From NCBI GenBank assembly GCA_029259595.1, contig JAJDEW010000045.1:62001-126000 (forward strand): 64,000 nt of DNA, given 5' to 3'. Below are positions 35,637 through 44,864 of the stretch, piece by piece. Position 1 is the stretch's first letter, and the number at the start of each line of letters is the position of its first letter. The position numbers were made by a program, and so were the translations under genes. The stretch comes from Planctomycetota bacterium (GTDB lineage Bacteria; Planctomycetota; UBA1135; GCA-002686595). The notes beneath the pieces are model-generated. The model saw nothing but the letters and a program-made list of their open reading frames with translations, was not told where the DNA came from and ran no database searches.

Positions 35637-36896
35637 TCAGGCGCCGCGAGCCGCGGCGAGGACGTGCATGTCCAGCTGTCGGGTGAGCTCTTCGGTCGTG
35701 AGGTCTTCGTGCGCGTCCCGGTGCATCTCGAGGAAGTCCAGGGTGGCGCGGATGCGGCACAAGGCCACATCCTCGAGTCGCGAGAGGTCCTCCGAGCGCG
35801 AAAGCGCTTCGACTTCGCGCAGCATCTCCTGCTGACGATCCTTGGCCTCCAGTCCGTCAGGACTCAGGAAGGCGATCGGGTCGACGTCCCAGCTCTGGGT
35901 GAAGAGATCGAGGCGCGTGTAGAGCTCGGCTCGCTCCAGATCGGCGAGACCGGGATCCAGACGGGAGCACTCGACAAAGGCGAGGTCCGCGCGCACGCGC
36001 TGTAGAACGATCGCCTCGAGGGCATTGCGCGAATCGGCTTCGAAGAGGCGCGCCAGCGAGCCGAACCAGGCGGACGAACTCGGCAACGCGGCCGGAAGAA
36101 GCTCGATGTCGTCCGCGCCGCTTCGCGCGTCGGTGGCGAGTTCCGTCGCCTGAAAGCCTCCCAGGAGCGCGCGATCCGCACGCCGGTAAAAGTCCTCGAA
36201 AGTCTCGTTCGAAGGGCCTTCTTCGGTGCAGATCGAGGCGGTTCGCACCGTGAGCGATTCGCGCATGGCCTCCGAGAGCTCGTCTTGAACGCGCTCCATG
36301 ACGGCTCGGCGCAACAGGCGTGCGGCCTCGCGGCCTTCTTCCAGCCGACGCTGGGTCATCCCCACTCCAAAGTCGAGGTTGCCCAGGACGCCGACAGGTA
36401 GGTGCGCAGGCAACGCATCCCGCAGGCTCTTGGCGATGACGAAGTGCAAGGCCGGATCGCGGACGAGCTCTTCGTCCCAGAGGTTGACCGGCTGAACGGA
36501 CACGATCAGAAACGTGAAGGGCTGCTTCCGATCGCGCGCCTCTTCGAAGCGCCGGCGCAGGTCGCTCAAGAAGACGCTGCGTCGCTCCAGTCCGGACGGC
36601 AGACCGGTGCGACTCCAACCCTGGGCGATTTCAGCACGACGCTCTTCTTCGGCTTGCATGCGGATGAGAAGGGCTACACACCCGCTCGCCAGCGCGCCGG
36701 CAACGAGGGTGCCGGGGATGCCCGCGATCAGGTGCGAGAAGGCGAGGGCGAGTCCGATTCCCGTACAGGTGAGAACGGCCAGGTAGCCGCGCACGATCGA
36801 CGGGAAGACCGGGTCCGGTGGACGGTCGGCGTGTTGACGGACGGAGATGCGCTCCGTCGGCTCCAAGAGGTTCGACAGGTCCGTCAAGAGCTTCAT
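35637..36896 (-). CDS. Membrane protein with degenerate GGDEF domain
   Basis: A 419-residue protein with two membrane helices (about residues 37-80). A region follows with GGDEF-domain order: RRSVFLSDLRRRFEEARDRK, FTFLIVSVQPVNLWDEELV, a VIAKSLRDALPAHLP helix, GVLGNLDFGVGM at the active-site position, and FYRRADRALLGG near the end. The GG[D/E]EF signature is absent, so it cannot make c-di-GMP by the known mechanism. The C-terminal 170 residues are helical. It overlaps the upstream membrane gene by TGATG. Confidence 0.65.
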   Translation of the reverse strand: MKLLTDLSNLLEPTERISVRQHADRPPDPVFPSIVRGYLAVLTCTGIGLALAFSHLIAGIPGTLVAGALASGCVALLIRMQAEEERRAEIAQGWSRTGLPSGLERRSVFLSDLRRRFEEARDRKQPFTFLIVSVQPVNLWDEELVRDPALHFVIAKSLRDALPAHLPVGVLGNLDFGVGMTQRRLEEGREAARLLRRAVMERVQDELSEAMRESLTVRTASICTEEGPSNETFEDFYRRADRALLGGFQATELATDARSGADDIELLPAALPSSSAWFGSLARLFEADSRNALEAIVLQRVRADLAFVECSRLDPGLADLERAELYTRLDLFTQSWDVDPIAFLSPDGLEAKDRQQEMLREVEALSRSEDLSRLEDVALCRIRATLDFLEMHRDAHEDLTTEELTRQLDMHVLAAARGA

Positions 36897-37225
36897 CAGC
36901 GGGGCCGAGCGAGGCGCAAGAGGCGGAACGAAAACGAGGCCCCGAAGACGATCCAGAGCGCCGTCGTCGCCACGGAGAGAGCGCTCAGCGCGAAGACCTC
37001 GAAGCGTCCGTCGAAAGCGGCGGACAGGGCGAACTCGAGCGCCGCGAAGAGCCCTGAGAACAGCGCGAGTGCCGCGCCGTGCAGCACCGTGTCGTGCACG
37101 AAGGCCGCGAGCGGTCCCGCCGTGGCGGGATGCGCTGCGGCGGCTCGCGCGACGAACAGCGCGTGGGACGAAGCCGCGGACGGCGGGGGCTCTAGGAGGA
37201 TGCGGGGCACGTCGAGGTGCTCCAT
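36896..37225 (-). CDS. Small membrane protein of unknown function
   Basis: A 109-residue protein with two or three hydrophobic segments (HGAALALFSGLFAALEFALS and FALSALSVATTALWIVFGAS). No family is recognised. Its stop overlaps the start of the degenerate GGDEF gene by one base, so the pair probably forms one unit. Confidence 0.55.
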   Translation of the reverse strand: MEHLDVPRILLEPPPSAASSHALFVARAAAAHPATAGPLAAFVHDTVLHGAALALFSGLFAALEFALSAAFDGRFEVFALSALSVATTALWIVFGASFSFRLLRLARPR

Positions 37226-37253
37226 CCATCGACCGAATCCTTTTCCACCCTGA

Positions 37254-37267
37254 GGCCCTTCGGGGCC
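37254..37267. terminator. Hairpin downstream of purF
   Basis: GGCCC and GGGCC close a 4-nt TTCG loop (CGAA on the minus strand) about 100 bp after the purF stop. There is no T-tract, so it may act only as a weak or mRNA-stabilising hairpin. Confidence 0.35.
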
Positions 37268-37363
37268 CCCCGCGTCCGCCCCACGGCGCGGCCACACGAT
37301 TCGCCCAGAAGCCCCTCGACGACGGGGCGTTTCAGGAAGCCGGAATCGCTGCCGGCGTGCGCC

Positions 37364-38851
37364 TCAGCCCGAGAAGGTGAAGGCGCGCTGGCTCGTGTTG
37401 GTGATGCGCTCGCCTTCGATCGACTTCAGGACTTCGCGGGTGATGTCCCCGGTCGGGTAGTCCCCGGTGAAGCAGGCGTTGCAGAACACCTTGCCGTCGG
37501 GGTTGCCGACGTTTGCGGCCCGGTTCATGGCCTCGCGATCGAGATAGAGCACGTGGTCGGCCTCGAGCAAGGCGGCAACCTCGGTCGGAGTCTTGTCGGC
37601 GGCGATGAACTCGGTCTTGGTCGCCATGTCGATCCCGTACGGGCAAGGCGAGATCAAGGCGGGGCTCGAGATGGCCAGGTACACCTTGCGGGCGCCGGCT
37701 TCGCGCGCCATGCGCACGATTCGTTTGGCCGTGTTGCCGCGCACGATCGAATCGTCGACGAGGAGCACGTCCTTGCCCTCGAACTCGAGCGGGATCGCGT
37801 TGAGCTTGCGCTTCACGGAGGACTGACGCGCGCTCTGGTTGGGCATGATGAAGGTGCGTCCGACGTAGCGGTTCTTCACCAGCCCTTCCCGGTAGGGAAT
37901 GTCCATCCCGGCCGCCATCGACATGGCCGCGTCGCGGGACGAGTCCGGGATCGGAATGACCACGTCAGGCGTCGGCGCCTTTTCGCGCATCCACTGCTCG
38001 GCGAGCGCCTGTCCGAAGCGAATCCGAGTCTTGTAGACCGAAATGTCGTCGAGCATCGAATCGGGCCGCGCGAAGTACACGAGCTCGAAGATGCACGGGT
38101 GGTGGGTCTTCTGCCCCACGACCCGACGGTGCACGCGCCGGTTGGTATCGACGAACAGCGCCTCTCCGGCAGCCAGGTCGTCGACCTCGTCGTAGCCCGC
38201 AACGTCGAGCACGACGCTCTCGGATGCGACGGCGTACCAGACTCCGTCGGCGTTCTGCTTGTTGCCGAACACGATCGGCTTGATCCCATAGGGGTCCCGG
38301 AACGCCACGAGGCCGACGTCAGGAAGGACGGCGACGACGGAGTAGGCGCCGCGGACCTCGCGGTAGACGGCCTGGACGGCGTGGAACACGGCGTCGGGCG
38401 TCACGAGCTCGCCCGGCTTCACGACCTCGGACAGGGCCCGCGCGAAGACGAAGAGGATGACCTCGAGGTCGCAGGACGAATTCAGACGGGTACCGGTGTT
38501 GCGACCGTGGCGGGCCCGTAGGTCGTCGAAATTCGTCACGTTCCCGTTGTGCGCCATCGCAATGCCGACCGGGAAGTTGAGATGGAAGGGCTGGGCATCC
38601 TCGTGCGAGCCCGCGCCGATCGTCGGATAGCGGACGTGGCCCAGCCCCAGATTGCCCTCGAGCCGCTCCATGTCGGTGGCCGAGAAGACGTCCCGGACGA
38701 GTCCGGCGCCCTTCTTAACGTGGAAGGTTTCCGTGAACGTCAGGATCCCGGCCGCGTCCTGCCCACGGTGCTGGATCGCCAGGAGACCTTCATAGATCTC
38801 GGGGGCAACGCTCAGGCCTTCCGGGCCGTAGACACCGATGAATCCGCACAT
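37364..38851 (-). CDS. purF: Amidophosphoribosyltransferase
   Basis: The 495-residue enzyme makes 5-phosphoribosylamine from PRPP and glutamine, the first step of purine synthesis. The protein begins MCGFIG, giving the Cys2 nucleophile after Met removal without a propeptide. The glutaminase block HNGNVTN and the PRPP loop VLLVDDSIVRGNT are present. Cysteines in PCIFELVYFARPDS, SPCPYGIDM and FCNACFTGDYP match the four iron-sulfur ligands of the Bacillus-type PurF. It stands alone, apart from other purine genes. Confidence 0.96.
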   Translation of the reverse strand: MCGFIGVYGPEGLSVAPEIYEGLLAIQHRGQDAAGILTFTETFHVKKGAGLVRDVFSATDMERLEGNLGLGHVRYPTIGAGSHEDAQPFHLNFPVGIAMAHNGNVTNFDDLRARHGRNTGTRLNSSCDLEVILFVFARALSEVVKPGELVTPDAVFHAVQAVYREVRGAYSVVAVLPDVGLVAFRDPYGIKPIVFGNKQNADGVWYAVASESVVLDVAGYDEVDDLAAGEALFVDTNRRVHRRVVGQKTHHPCIFELVYFARPDSMLDDISVYKTRIRFGQALAEQWMREKAPTPDVVIPIPDSSRDAAMSMAAGMDIPYREGLVKNRYVGRTFIMPNQSARQSSVKRKLNAIPLEFEGKDVLLVDDSIVRGNTAKRIVRMAREAGARKVYLAISSPALISPCPYGIDMATKTEFIAADKTPTEVAALLEADHVLYLDREAMNRAANVGNPDGKVFCNACFTGDYPTGDITREVLKSIEGERITNTSQRAFTFSG

Positions 38852-39075
38852 GGAATGACGTGCTCGAGAGGGGCTCGGGCCCGGAACAGGGGCTCGCGGC
38901 GGCGGGCTTCCGGACCTGTCCGGCCGGATCCCAAGAGGGAGAGGATAGGTCGGCTCCGTCGACGTCACAAGGGACCAACCCCCGTCGAATCCGGTCGCCG
39001 ACGCGGCTGCCCCGCCGCCACCGGGTCACACACGACGCACCGGGCCGCGTGCCGGGGCCGCGCGCACGCCCCATG

Positions 39076-39242
39076 CTAGCAGCCTGATGAAAAAGTCATC
39101 CGGCGCGCTGCACGCGTCCGCAAAGCCCGGCCGGCACACGAGAGCCTCGCCGAATCTACCGATTCGCCTGCGTTCTCGCGCACCCGCCGGGCCTCCCGGT
39201 CACATGCATCACTTCCGAAGCACTTTTCCATCAGACTGCTAG
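39076..39242. mobile_element. Hairpin element copy 3 (167 bp, inverted relative to copies 1 and 2)
   Basis: CTAG borders, 167 bp and full hairpin symmetry as in the other copies; one difference from copy 2. It lies between purF and the divergent GT9 gene. Its last bases and the flank form TAGGAT (39240-39245), 9 nt before the GT9 ATG, so the insertion may have supplied a -10 element. Confidence 0.88.
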
Positions 39243-39254
39243 GATGGCCGCTCG

Positions 39255-40457
39255 ATGGCCATTCCGATCCAACGGCTGCAGCGGGCGGACCGCCTGTTGG
39301 GTGGGCCGGTATCCACCTTGGCGGGTCCGCTGCGCCACCTGCGACGCGCGCCGAGCGCGGCGCTGAAGCACATCTTGGTCGTCAAGTTCTGGGGTCTGGG
39401 GAGCTTGCAGCTCTTGACCCCCTCGATCCGCCACCTCCGCGAGCGTCATCCCACGGCGAAGGTCTGTCTGCTGACGCTGTCGGAGAATCGGGCCTTCGCC
39501 GAAGGGCTCGGCGTCTTCGACGAGCTCGTGACGCTCGACGTCGCCGGTTCGTGGCCGGCGCTCTTCGAACGGATCGTGCGACTCGTCGCACGTCTCCGGG
39601 CGCGACGCTTCGATCGGGTCTACGACTTCGAGTTCCTGACGCGCTTCTCCGCCCTCGTCTCGCTCGGCACCGCGGCGCCCGAGACCTACGGCTTCAGCTC
39701 GCCCAGCACGCGCCGAGCGCGTCTGCACACGCACTCGGTGCCGTTCAACCGCTACTGGCACGTCGCGAAGAATTTCCTCACGTTGGCCGGAGCCTCCGAC
39801 GTGGCTGTTGGCCCGGAGGATCTCGTCCCGTTCCGGGTCACGAAAGAGCACCGGGCCGAGACCGCCGCAGCGTTGTTCGAGGCGGGCTTCCCGGACGCGG
39901 GGCCGCTCGTCGTCCTGAACCCCAACGCGGGCGATCTGTCCCTCGAGCGGCGTTGGCCGCCCGATCGCTTCGCAGAGCTCGCCCGCAGACTCGTCCTGAA
40001 GGACAACGCCCGGATCGTCGTCACCGGCTCGTCCGCGGAACGCGGGCGCGGACACGAGGTGCGTGCGCGAGCGGGAGCCGTCGCCGCCGGGCGCATCGCC
40101 AACCTCGGCGGTCGTTTGTCGATCGGCGGCCTCGCCGCACTGCTCGAGAGCGCGGAAGTCTTCGTCACCAACGACAGCGGGCCGATGCACGTCGGTGCCG
40201 CGCTCGGAACGCCTACGATCGGACTGTTCGGACCGGAGACGCCACAGATGTACGGTCCGCTCGGCTTTCGAACGCACTGGCTCTATCGCCCCCCGGTCTG
40301 CAGTCCGTGTATCAACGTGCACGACAACAAGCTGGCCGTGTGCTCGCGTGGACGCGCCGAGTGCTTGACGAACATCGAGGTCGATGACGTCTTGGACGTC
40401 GTGCGCGTCGAGCTGACGGAACGTGTCGGACGTCCCTTCCGCACACAGGGTTCGTGA
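39255..40457 (+). CDS. Glycosyltransferase family 9 (heptosyltransferase-like)
   Basis: A 400-residue GT-B fold enzyme. LKHILVVKFWGLGSLQLL opens the acceptor domain; VVLNPNAGDLSLERRWPPDRF and VTNDSGPMHVGAALGTPTIGLFGPETPQMYG form the nucleotide-sugar site typical of ADP-heptose:LPS transferases. It probably adds sugars to lipopolysaccharide or a related glycan. A cysteine cluster near the C-terminus (CSPCINVHDNKLAVCSRGRAEC) may bind metal. The stop overlaps the radical SAM gene start as TGATG. Confidence 0.88.
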   Translation: MAIPIQRLQRADRLLGGPVSTLAGPLRHLRRAPSAALKHILVVKFWGLGSLQLLTPSIRHLRERHPTAKVCLLTLSENRAFAEGLGVFDELVTLDVAGSWPALFERIVRLVARLRARRFDRVYDFEFLTRFSALVSLGTAAPETYGFSSPSTRRARLHTHSVPFNRYWHVAKNFLTLAGASDVAVGPEDLVPFRVTKEHRAETAAALFEAGFPDAGPLVVLNPNAGDLSLERRWPPDRFAELARRLVLKDNARIVVTGSSAERGRGHEVRARAGAVAAGRIANLGGRLSIGGLAALLESAEVFVTNDSGPMHVGAALGTPTIGLFGPETPQMYGPLGFRTHWLYRPPVCSPCINVHDNKLAVCSRGRAECLTNIEVDDVLDVVRVELTERVGRPFRTQGS

Positions 40458-41842
40458 TGCGCGTCCTCCTCTTGAATCCGCCGTCCGAACGCACGGTGAT
40501 TCGCGACTACTTCTGCTCGAAGACGACGAAGTCGAACTACCTCTACCACCCGATCGATCTCGTCATGCTGTCGGGGACCGTGGCGGAACGGCATGACCTC
40601 ACGGTCCTGGACGCGCTGGCCGAAGGCCTCGACTTCGATGCTGCCCTGCGGCGCATCGACGAGGCGGGTGCCGAAGTCGTGGTCTCCCTCGTCGGCGCCG
40701 TTTCCTGGAACGAGGATCGCGCCTTCCTCGCCGCCGTGCACGCCGCCGGGCTGCGGGTCATCGCCCTCGGCGACATCTTTCAGGAGGACGCCGAGCGGCG
40801 ACTCGCGGAAGAGCCCTGGCTCGAGGCGACCCTGCACGGCTTCGCCGATGCGGACCTCTTGAGCTACCTCGACGGCGATCTCGCGAGCATTCGTGAGATG
40901 ACCGTTCGCGACGCGGCCGGCGACCCCCTGAGCCTGCGGCGCGACGACGCTCGTCGGCGAGGCGGGTCGTACCGCGTTCCACGCCCCCGCCACGAGCTCT
41001 TTCCGGAGACCGGCTACCGTTTTTCGTTCTCCAAGGGACGCCGCTTCGCGACCGTGCTCACGGACTACGGCTGCCCCTACCCGTGTACGTTCTGCATCAT
41101 GGGCACGCTCGGCTTCGAAACGCGCCCGGTCGACGACGTGCTCGACGAGCTCGACCACCTGCGCGCGGGCGGCACGAAGGAGTTCTTCTTCCTCGATCAG
41201 ACCTTCGGTCTTCCGCGCGCGCGGGGCCTGAAGCTCTGCGCCGCGCTCGAAGAACGCGGCGATCTCTCGTGGACGGCCTTTCAACGGCCGGACAACACCG
41301 ACGACGAGCTCCTCGGTGCGATGCGTCGCGCGGGCTGCCACACCCTGATCCTCGGAGTCGAGAGCCCCGACGCCGAGCTGCTCGCGCGTTACCGCAAGGG
41401 GTACGACACCGGCGAGGTCGCCGCGGGTGTCGCTCGCGCCAAGGCTCACGGCTTTCGCGTCGTCGGCACGTTCTTGATCGGGTTGCCGGAGGAAGACGAG
41501 CACTCTTGGGAGAACACGCTGCGTTGGGCGCTCGAGCTGGACCTGGACTACCTGAGCCTGAACGTCGCCGTACCCCGCTTCGGGACTCCCTTCCGCAAGC
41601 GCGCGCTCGAGCTCGGCTTGTGTCGTGAGGACGAGCTCGTCATGGACCAGGCCGGCGCGACGGCCGCGCTGCCGACACAAGTCCTCGGACGACGGGACAT
41701 CGAGCGCGTGAAGCGCCGTCTCGTCCGCCGCTTCTACCTGCGTCCGCGCTACCTCGCCCGCCGTCTGCGCGGCACGGGAAGTCTGCGCCAGCTCGGGTCC
41801 GAGCTGCGCGAAGGCTTGGCTCTGTTGCGCCGCAATGTCTGA
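40457..41842 (+). CDS. B12-binding-type radical SAM protein
   Basis: A 461-residue enzyme. The N-terminal 150 residues resemble a cobalamin-binding fold (VLLLNPPSERTVIRDY, VSLVGAVSW), although the DxHxxG His motif is not seen. The radical SAM domain carries CPYPCTFC (4Fe-4S ligands, about residues 211-218), GGTKEFFFLDQTFG and TLILGVESPDAELLARYRKG. Members modify lipids, hopanoids, tRNA or natural products. Co-transcription with a GT9 gene and a hydrolase suggests envelope lipid or glycan chemistry. ATG 40457 is preferred over the adjacent in-frame GTG 40454. Confidence 0.85.
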   Translation: MRVLLLNPPSERTVIRDYFCSKTTKSNYLYHPIDLVMLSGTVAERHDLTVLDALAEGLDFDAALRRIDEAGAEVVVSLVGAVSWNEDRAFLAAVHAAGLRVIALGDIFQEDAERRLAEEPWLEATLHGFADADLLSYLDGDLASIREMTVRDAAGDPLSLRRDDARRRGGSYRVPRPRHELFPETGYRFSFSKGRRFATVLTDYGCPYPCTFCIMGTLGFETRPVDDVLDELDHLRAGGTKEFFFLDQTFGLPRARGLKLCAALEERGDLSWTAFQRPDNTDDELLGAMRRAGCHTLILGVESPDAELLARYRKGYDTGEVAAGVARAKAHGFRVVGTFLIGLPEEDEHSWENTLRWALELDLDYLSLNVAVPRFGTPFRKRALELGLCREDELVMDQAGATAALPTQVLGRRDIERVKRRLVRRFYLRPRYLARRLRGTGSLRQLGSELREGLALLRRNV

Positions 41843-42701
41843 GCTCGCGGACCTCGCGCCGCTGCGCAACGGAGACACGACGCTGTTCGTCACCGGAGCG
41901 GGATCCGGCTCGACGACGCTGGTCGTTCCATCCGCGAGCTGGGTGGCCGCAGACCTGCTCCCGCTCGCTGCGGGACGCCGCTTGGTCGCCTACGACCTGC
42001 GCGGCCGCGGCCGGTCGGAGCCGGTGGCCCCGGAAGAGGTCGGGACGCGCGCGGGGCTCGAGCACGACCTGAGCGACCTCGCGGCAGTGCAGGACGCGCT
42101 GGGCGAAGGCCCGATCGATCTGCTCGGCTGGTCGTACCACGGGTTGCTCGCGGCGCGCTATGCGCTCGCAAGTCCCGGCCGCGTTCGACGGCTCGTGCTG
42201 GTCGGTCCGAGCGGACCCCGACGCTCGCCCTGGTACGAGCGCTTTCTCGATCGTTTCGGCCGCACGATCGACTTCGAGCGCCTCGCCGGACTCGAGGAAC
42301 TGAAGCGCAGCGGCCTGCGCACAACGGATCCCGCACGCTATGCGCGCGCCGTTCACGACGTCTTCTTCCGCGCCTACGTCGTCGATCCGAGCGTCCTGGC
42401 GACGATGCGTTCCGACCCGGCCGTTCCTCCCAACATCGACGCCGACCGCGTGAACGACATGGGACGGCGCGTGCTGGAGGGCCTCGGCGACTACGATTGG
42501 CGCGCCGAGTTCGCGGCGCTCACGCTGCCCGTGCTGATCGTGCACGGCGAAGAGGATCCGGTCGATCCGGACGGCAGCGAGGAGTGGCTCGAGGCGCTAC
42601 CCGCCGCCAGGCTCGAGCGTTGGCCCGGCGTCGGGCACATGCCGTGGCTCGAACGCCCCGACGAGTTCTTCGCGACGGTCTCAGCCTTCCTCGACGCCTG
42701 A
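41835..42701 (+). CDS. Alpha/beta-hydrolase
   Basis: A 288-residue alpha/beta-hydrolase with nucleophile Ser in LLGWSYHGLL, acid Asp in HGEEDPVDPDG and His in GVGHMPWLERPDEF. The oxyanion-side DLRGRGRSEP is typical of esterase/epoxide-hydrolase-like members. It overlaps the radical SAM gene by 8 nt and the convergent selU gene by 21 bp. Substrate unknown. Confidence 0.88.
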   Translation: MSELADLAPLRNGDTTLFVTGAGSGSTTLVVPSASWVAADLLPLAAGRRLVAYDLRGRGRSEPVAPEEVGTRAGLEHDLSDLAAVQDALGEGPIDLLGWSYHGLLAARYALASPGRVRRLVLVGPSGPRRSPWYERFLDRFGRTIDFERLAGLEELKRSGLRTTDPARYARAVHDVFFRAYVVDPSVLATMRSDPAVPPNIDADRVNDMGRRVLEGLGDYDWRAEFAALTLPVLIVHGEEDPVDPDGSEEWLEALPAARLERWPGVGHMPWLERPDEFFATVSAFLDA

Positions 42702-43883
42702 ACCGTCTTCGACCCACCGCACGATCCGAGCGGCGCACGCACGCGGATCCGCGGCGTCGATCTCGAGGGCCGCTCCTCGGCCCGCCTCCGAATGCTGGTA
42801 GAGCGGGTCGTAGTAGCGGCGCAGCAGGATCTCGGTGAGCTCGTCGTCCTGTCCGCGCGACAGGAGCCCGACCAGCACGCCCCCCCACTTCGCACGGCCG
42901 AGGCGCGCCTCGATGAAGGGCAAACGCTCCGCCAGCTCGGCCCGGTTCTCCTCGCGCTCGAGGTAATCGTCGCAGAGCACCTCGACACGCCGCTCGACCG
43001 AGGCCGTGAGCCTCACGCTCGTTCCGGCTTCGAGCGCGGCCCACACGGTCGCGGGTTGGATGACGTCACCGACCTTGCGGCTCTCGCCTTCGAGCACGCA
43101 ACACGGTCCCGACAGCTCGTCCAACCGTGCCGCGAGTGCCGTGTCGAAGGCCTTCTGCGTGACCGGCGCGAGTCCGACCATGCCCAAGATCGAGCTGCGG
43201 TGCCCCGCCGCCGCTTCGAGATCCAGCGTCCAGCCCGGACGCAGACGTTCGATTTCGTGCAAGACCAAGGTCTTGCCCACACCCGTCAGGCCGCGCAGCA
43301 CGATAACGGGCGGCGCCTCCCACGAAGCGAGTCGCGCCAAGACGCTCTTGCGATAGCTCTTGTAGCCGCCGGCGATGCCCACGGCGCGGTCGAGGCCGAG
43401 TTGACGCACGAAGGCGAGCACGCTGCGCGAACGCAGGCCACCGCGCCAGCAGTAGAGCACGACCGGGCGGGCGGGGACGGCGGCCTCCGTCGCTTCGAGG
43501 CTCTGGTCGAGCATCGCGATGCCGTCCTCGGTCATGCGTTCGAGCCGTGCGCCGTGATCTCCGCTCTCCACGCGCCAGTCCGCCAGGTTGGCGATGCGCT
43601 CGACCAGCTCCGTGATCCGTGCGCGCGCGCGCTCCCGCGCCGCGACGAAGGCCACGTCCGGCGAGCTGCGTGCATACAGAGTCCCGACCAGCGCCCGTTC
43701 GTCGTCGTCGAACAAGGGCACGGAATACGCGCCGGGGACGTGGTCGACGGCAAACTCGCTCGGACTGCGCAAGTCGATCACGACCGCGTCGCGTCGCGCC
43801 CGGAGGCGTTCGAAAGGCAGCATCGGGACGCGGTGACGCACGGCCAGGCCGCTGGCGCTCGCAGGCTCGCAGTCGAGACTCAT
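42681..43883 (-). CDS. selU: tRNA 2-selenouridine synthase
   Basis: SelU (MnmH) replaces sulfur by selenium at the wobble 2-thiouridine of tRNAs through a geranylated intermediate. The 400-residue protein has an N-terminal rhodanese domain with the active Cys in VVLYCWRGGLRSRS (about residues 139-152) and a P-loop GLTGVGKT near residue 200. Length is slightly above the usual 350-370. Selenophosphate from SelD is needed; selD is not in this window. Confidence 0.9.
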   Translation of the reverse strand: MSLDCEPASASGLAVRHRVPMLPFERLRARRDAVVIDLRSPSEFAVDHVPGAYSVPLFDDDERALVGTLYARSSPDVAFVAARERARARITELVERIANLADWRVESGDHGARLERMTEDGIAMLDQSLEATEAAVPARPVVLYCWRGGLRSRSVLAFVRQLGLDRAVGIAGGYKSYRKSVLARLASWEAPPVIVLRGLTGVGKTLVLHEIERLRPGWTLDLEAAAGHRSSILGMVGLAPVTQKAFDTALAARLDELSGPCCVLEGESRKVGDVIQPATVWAALEAGTSVRLTASVERRVEVLCDDYLEREENRAELAERLPFIEARLGRAKWGGVLVGLLSRGQDDELTEILLRRYYDPLYQHSEAGRGAALEIDAADPRACAARIVRWVEDGSGVEEG

Positions 43884-43934
43884 CGCGCGCAGTCTAACCT
43901 CAGGAGGAGCGCAGCGCGGGAGCCGCGCGCGGAC

Positions 43935-43953
43935 AGGCTCCGTTCGGGAGCCT
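43935..43953 (-). terminator. Stem-loop at the end of the second sigma operon
   Basis: Perfect 7-bp stem AGGCTCC/GGAGCCT with a 5-nt loop, beginning at the stop codon of the DUF3106-like gene. No T-tract follows. A similar GGCTCCGTTC stem-loop occurs at 34513-34529. Confidence 0.5.
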
Positions 43954-44864
43954 CAACCGTCGTCGCGAGCCGGTCCGCTAGACGCGGCCTCGTCGCCGCG
44001 CCGGCGCTCCTGGCGGTCGTGCACCGCGTCACGCCGGCGTCTTCGACCCTCCTCGGACGAATCTCGCTCGCGCGCCTCGTGGCCCCGTTCGTGCCTTCGG
44101 TCTTCCGGGCCATGACGACCTTCGCCCCAGGCGTGGCGCGGCCCCAACCAGCCGCGGGGAACGTCGAGGACTTCCACTTGCTCGAGAAACTCGGTGTCGC
44201 TCAGCGTCGCGAGGACGTCCCAGGTTTCCTGCGAGAGACCCGGCGGCAAGCCCCGCCGTGCGACCCGGCCCTCGAAGTGTCGACGCCGCAGGCTGGCAAC
44301 CGTCTGCGGCAACTCGTCGGCCGGCAGCGTCGCAAGGCGCTCGAGCTCCTCGCGCTCGAGCCCCAGCATCCGCCCCAGTCGACGAACCAAGAGCCGCGCC
44401 TTGTCCCCGTTCTCGCGACAGACGAACGTGCGCAGGAGCTTGCGTCGCTCGGACGGGCTGGCCGCCTCACAGCGCTCGAGCAAGGCGGGCGGCAGCTTCT
44501 CGCGCAGGGTGCGGCCGCGCCGACGCACCTCCGCTTCGACGTGGCGCCGCCAGGTCGCTTCGCGCTTGTCGGCGGGGAGCTCCCCGATCTCTTCGATCAG
44601 TTCGCTCGAGGCCTCGCGCTTGATCTCGCGCTCGAGCTGCATGACGCGGCGGGCACGCGCGAGCAGTGCCTGGCGATCCTCGACGGGCATGCCGCGCAGC
44701 TTTTCGAAGCGCGCCCGCAGGAGGCTGCGCTCGGCCTCGGGCTTTTCGATCCAACGCGCGCGGTGCTCTGCCACGCGACGGGCCTCGACCTCCGCCGAAC
44801 GAGCGGCGAGCGGCACGAACGAGAGGGCTACGAGCACCAGAGCGCGGACGGTTCGCGTGCCCAT
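43953..44864 (-). CDS. Exported DUF3106-like helical protein
   Basis: A 303-residue protein with a signal sequence (RALVLVALSFVPLAARSAE). The body is helical, with repeats such as KPEAERSLLRARFEKLRGMP and EDRQALLARARRVMQLERE, which match the pattern of DUF3106 proteins (PxxxRxxLRxRxxxLxxMxPEER). It is the third gene of a sigma/anti-sigma operon and overlaps the anti-sigma by TGATG, so a periplasmic sensing role is plausible. The tail is highly charged. Confidence 0.65.
   Translation of the reverse strand: MGTRTVRALVLVALSFVPLAARSAEVEARRVAEHRARWIEKPEAERSLLRARFEKLRGMPVEDRQALLARARRVMQLEREIKREASSELIEEIGELPADKREATWRRHVEAEVRRRGRTLREKLPPALLERCEAASPSERRKLLRTFVCRENGDKARLLVRRLGRMLGLEREELERLATLPADELPQTVASLRRRHFEGRVARRGLPPGLSQETWDVLATLSDTEFLEQVEVLDVPRGWLGPRHAWGEGRHGPEDRRHERGHEARERDSSEEGRRRRRDAVHDRQERRRGDEAASSGPARDDG

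Noticed and set aside
42681-43883. A selenium-related gene cluster around selU
   Set aside because: No selD, selA, selB or senA-type glycosyltransferase is adjacent; selU stands alone.
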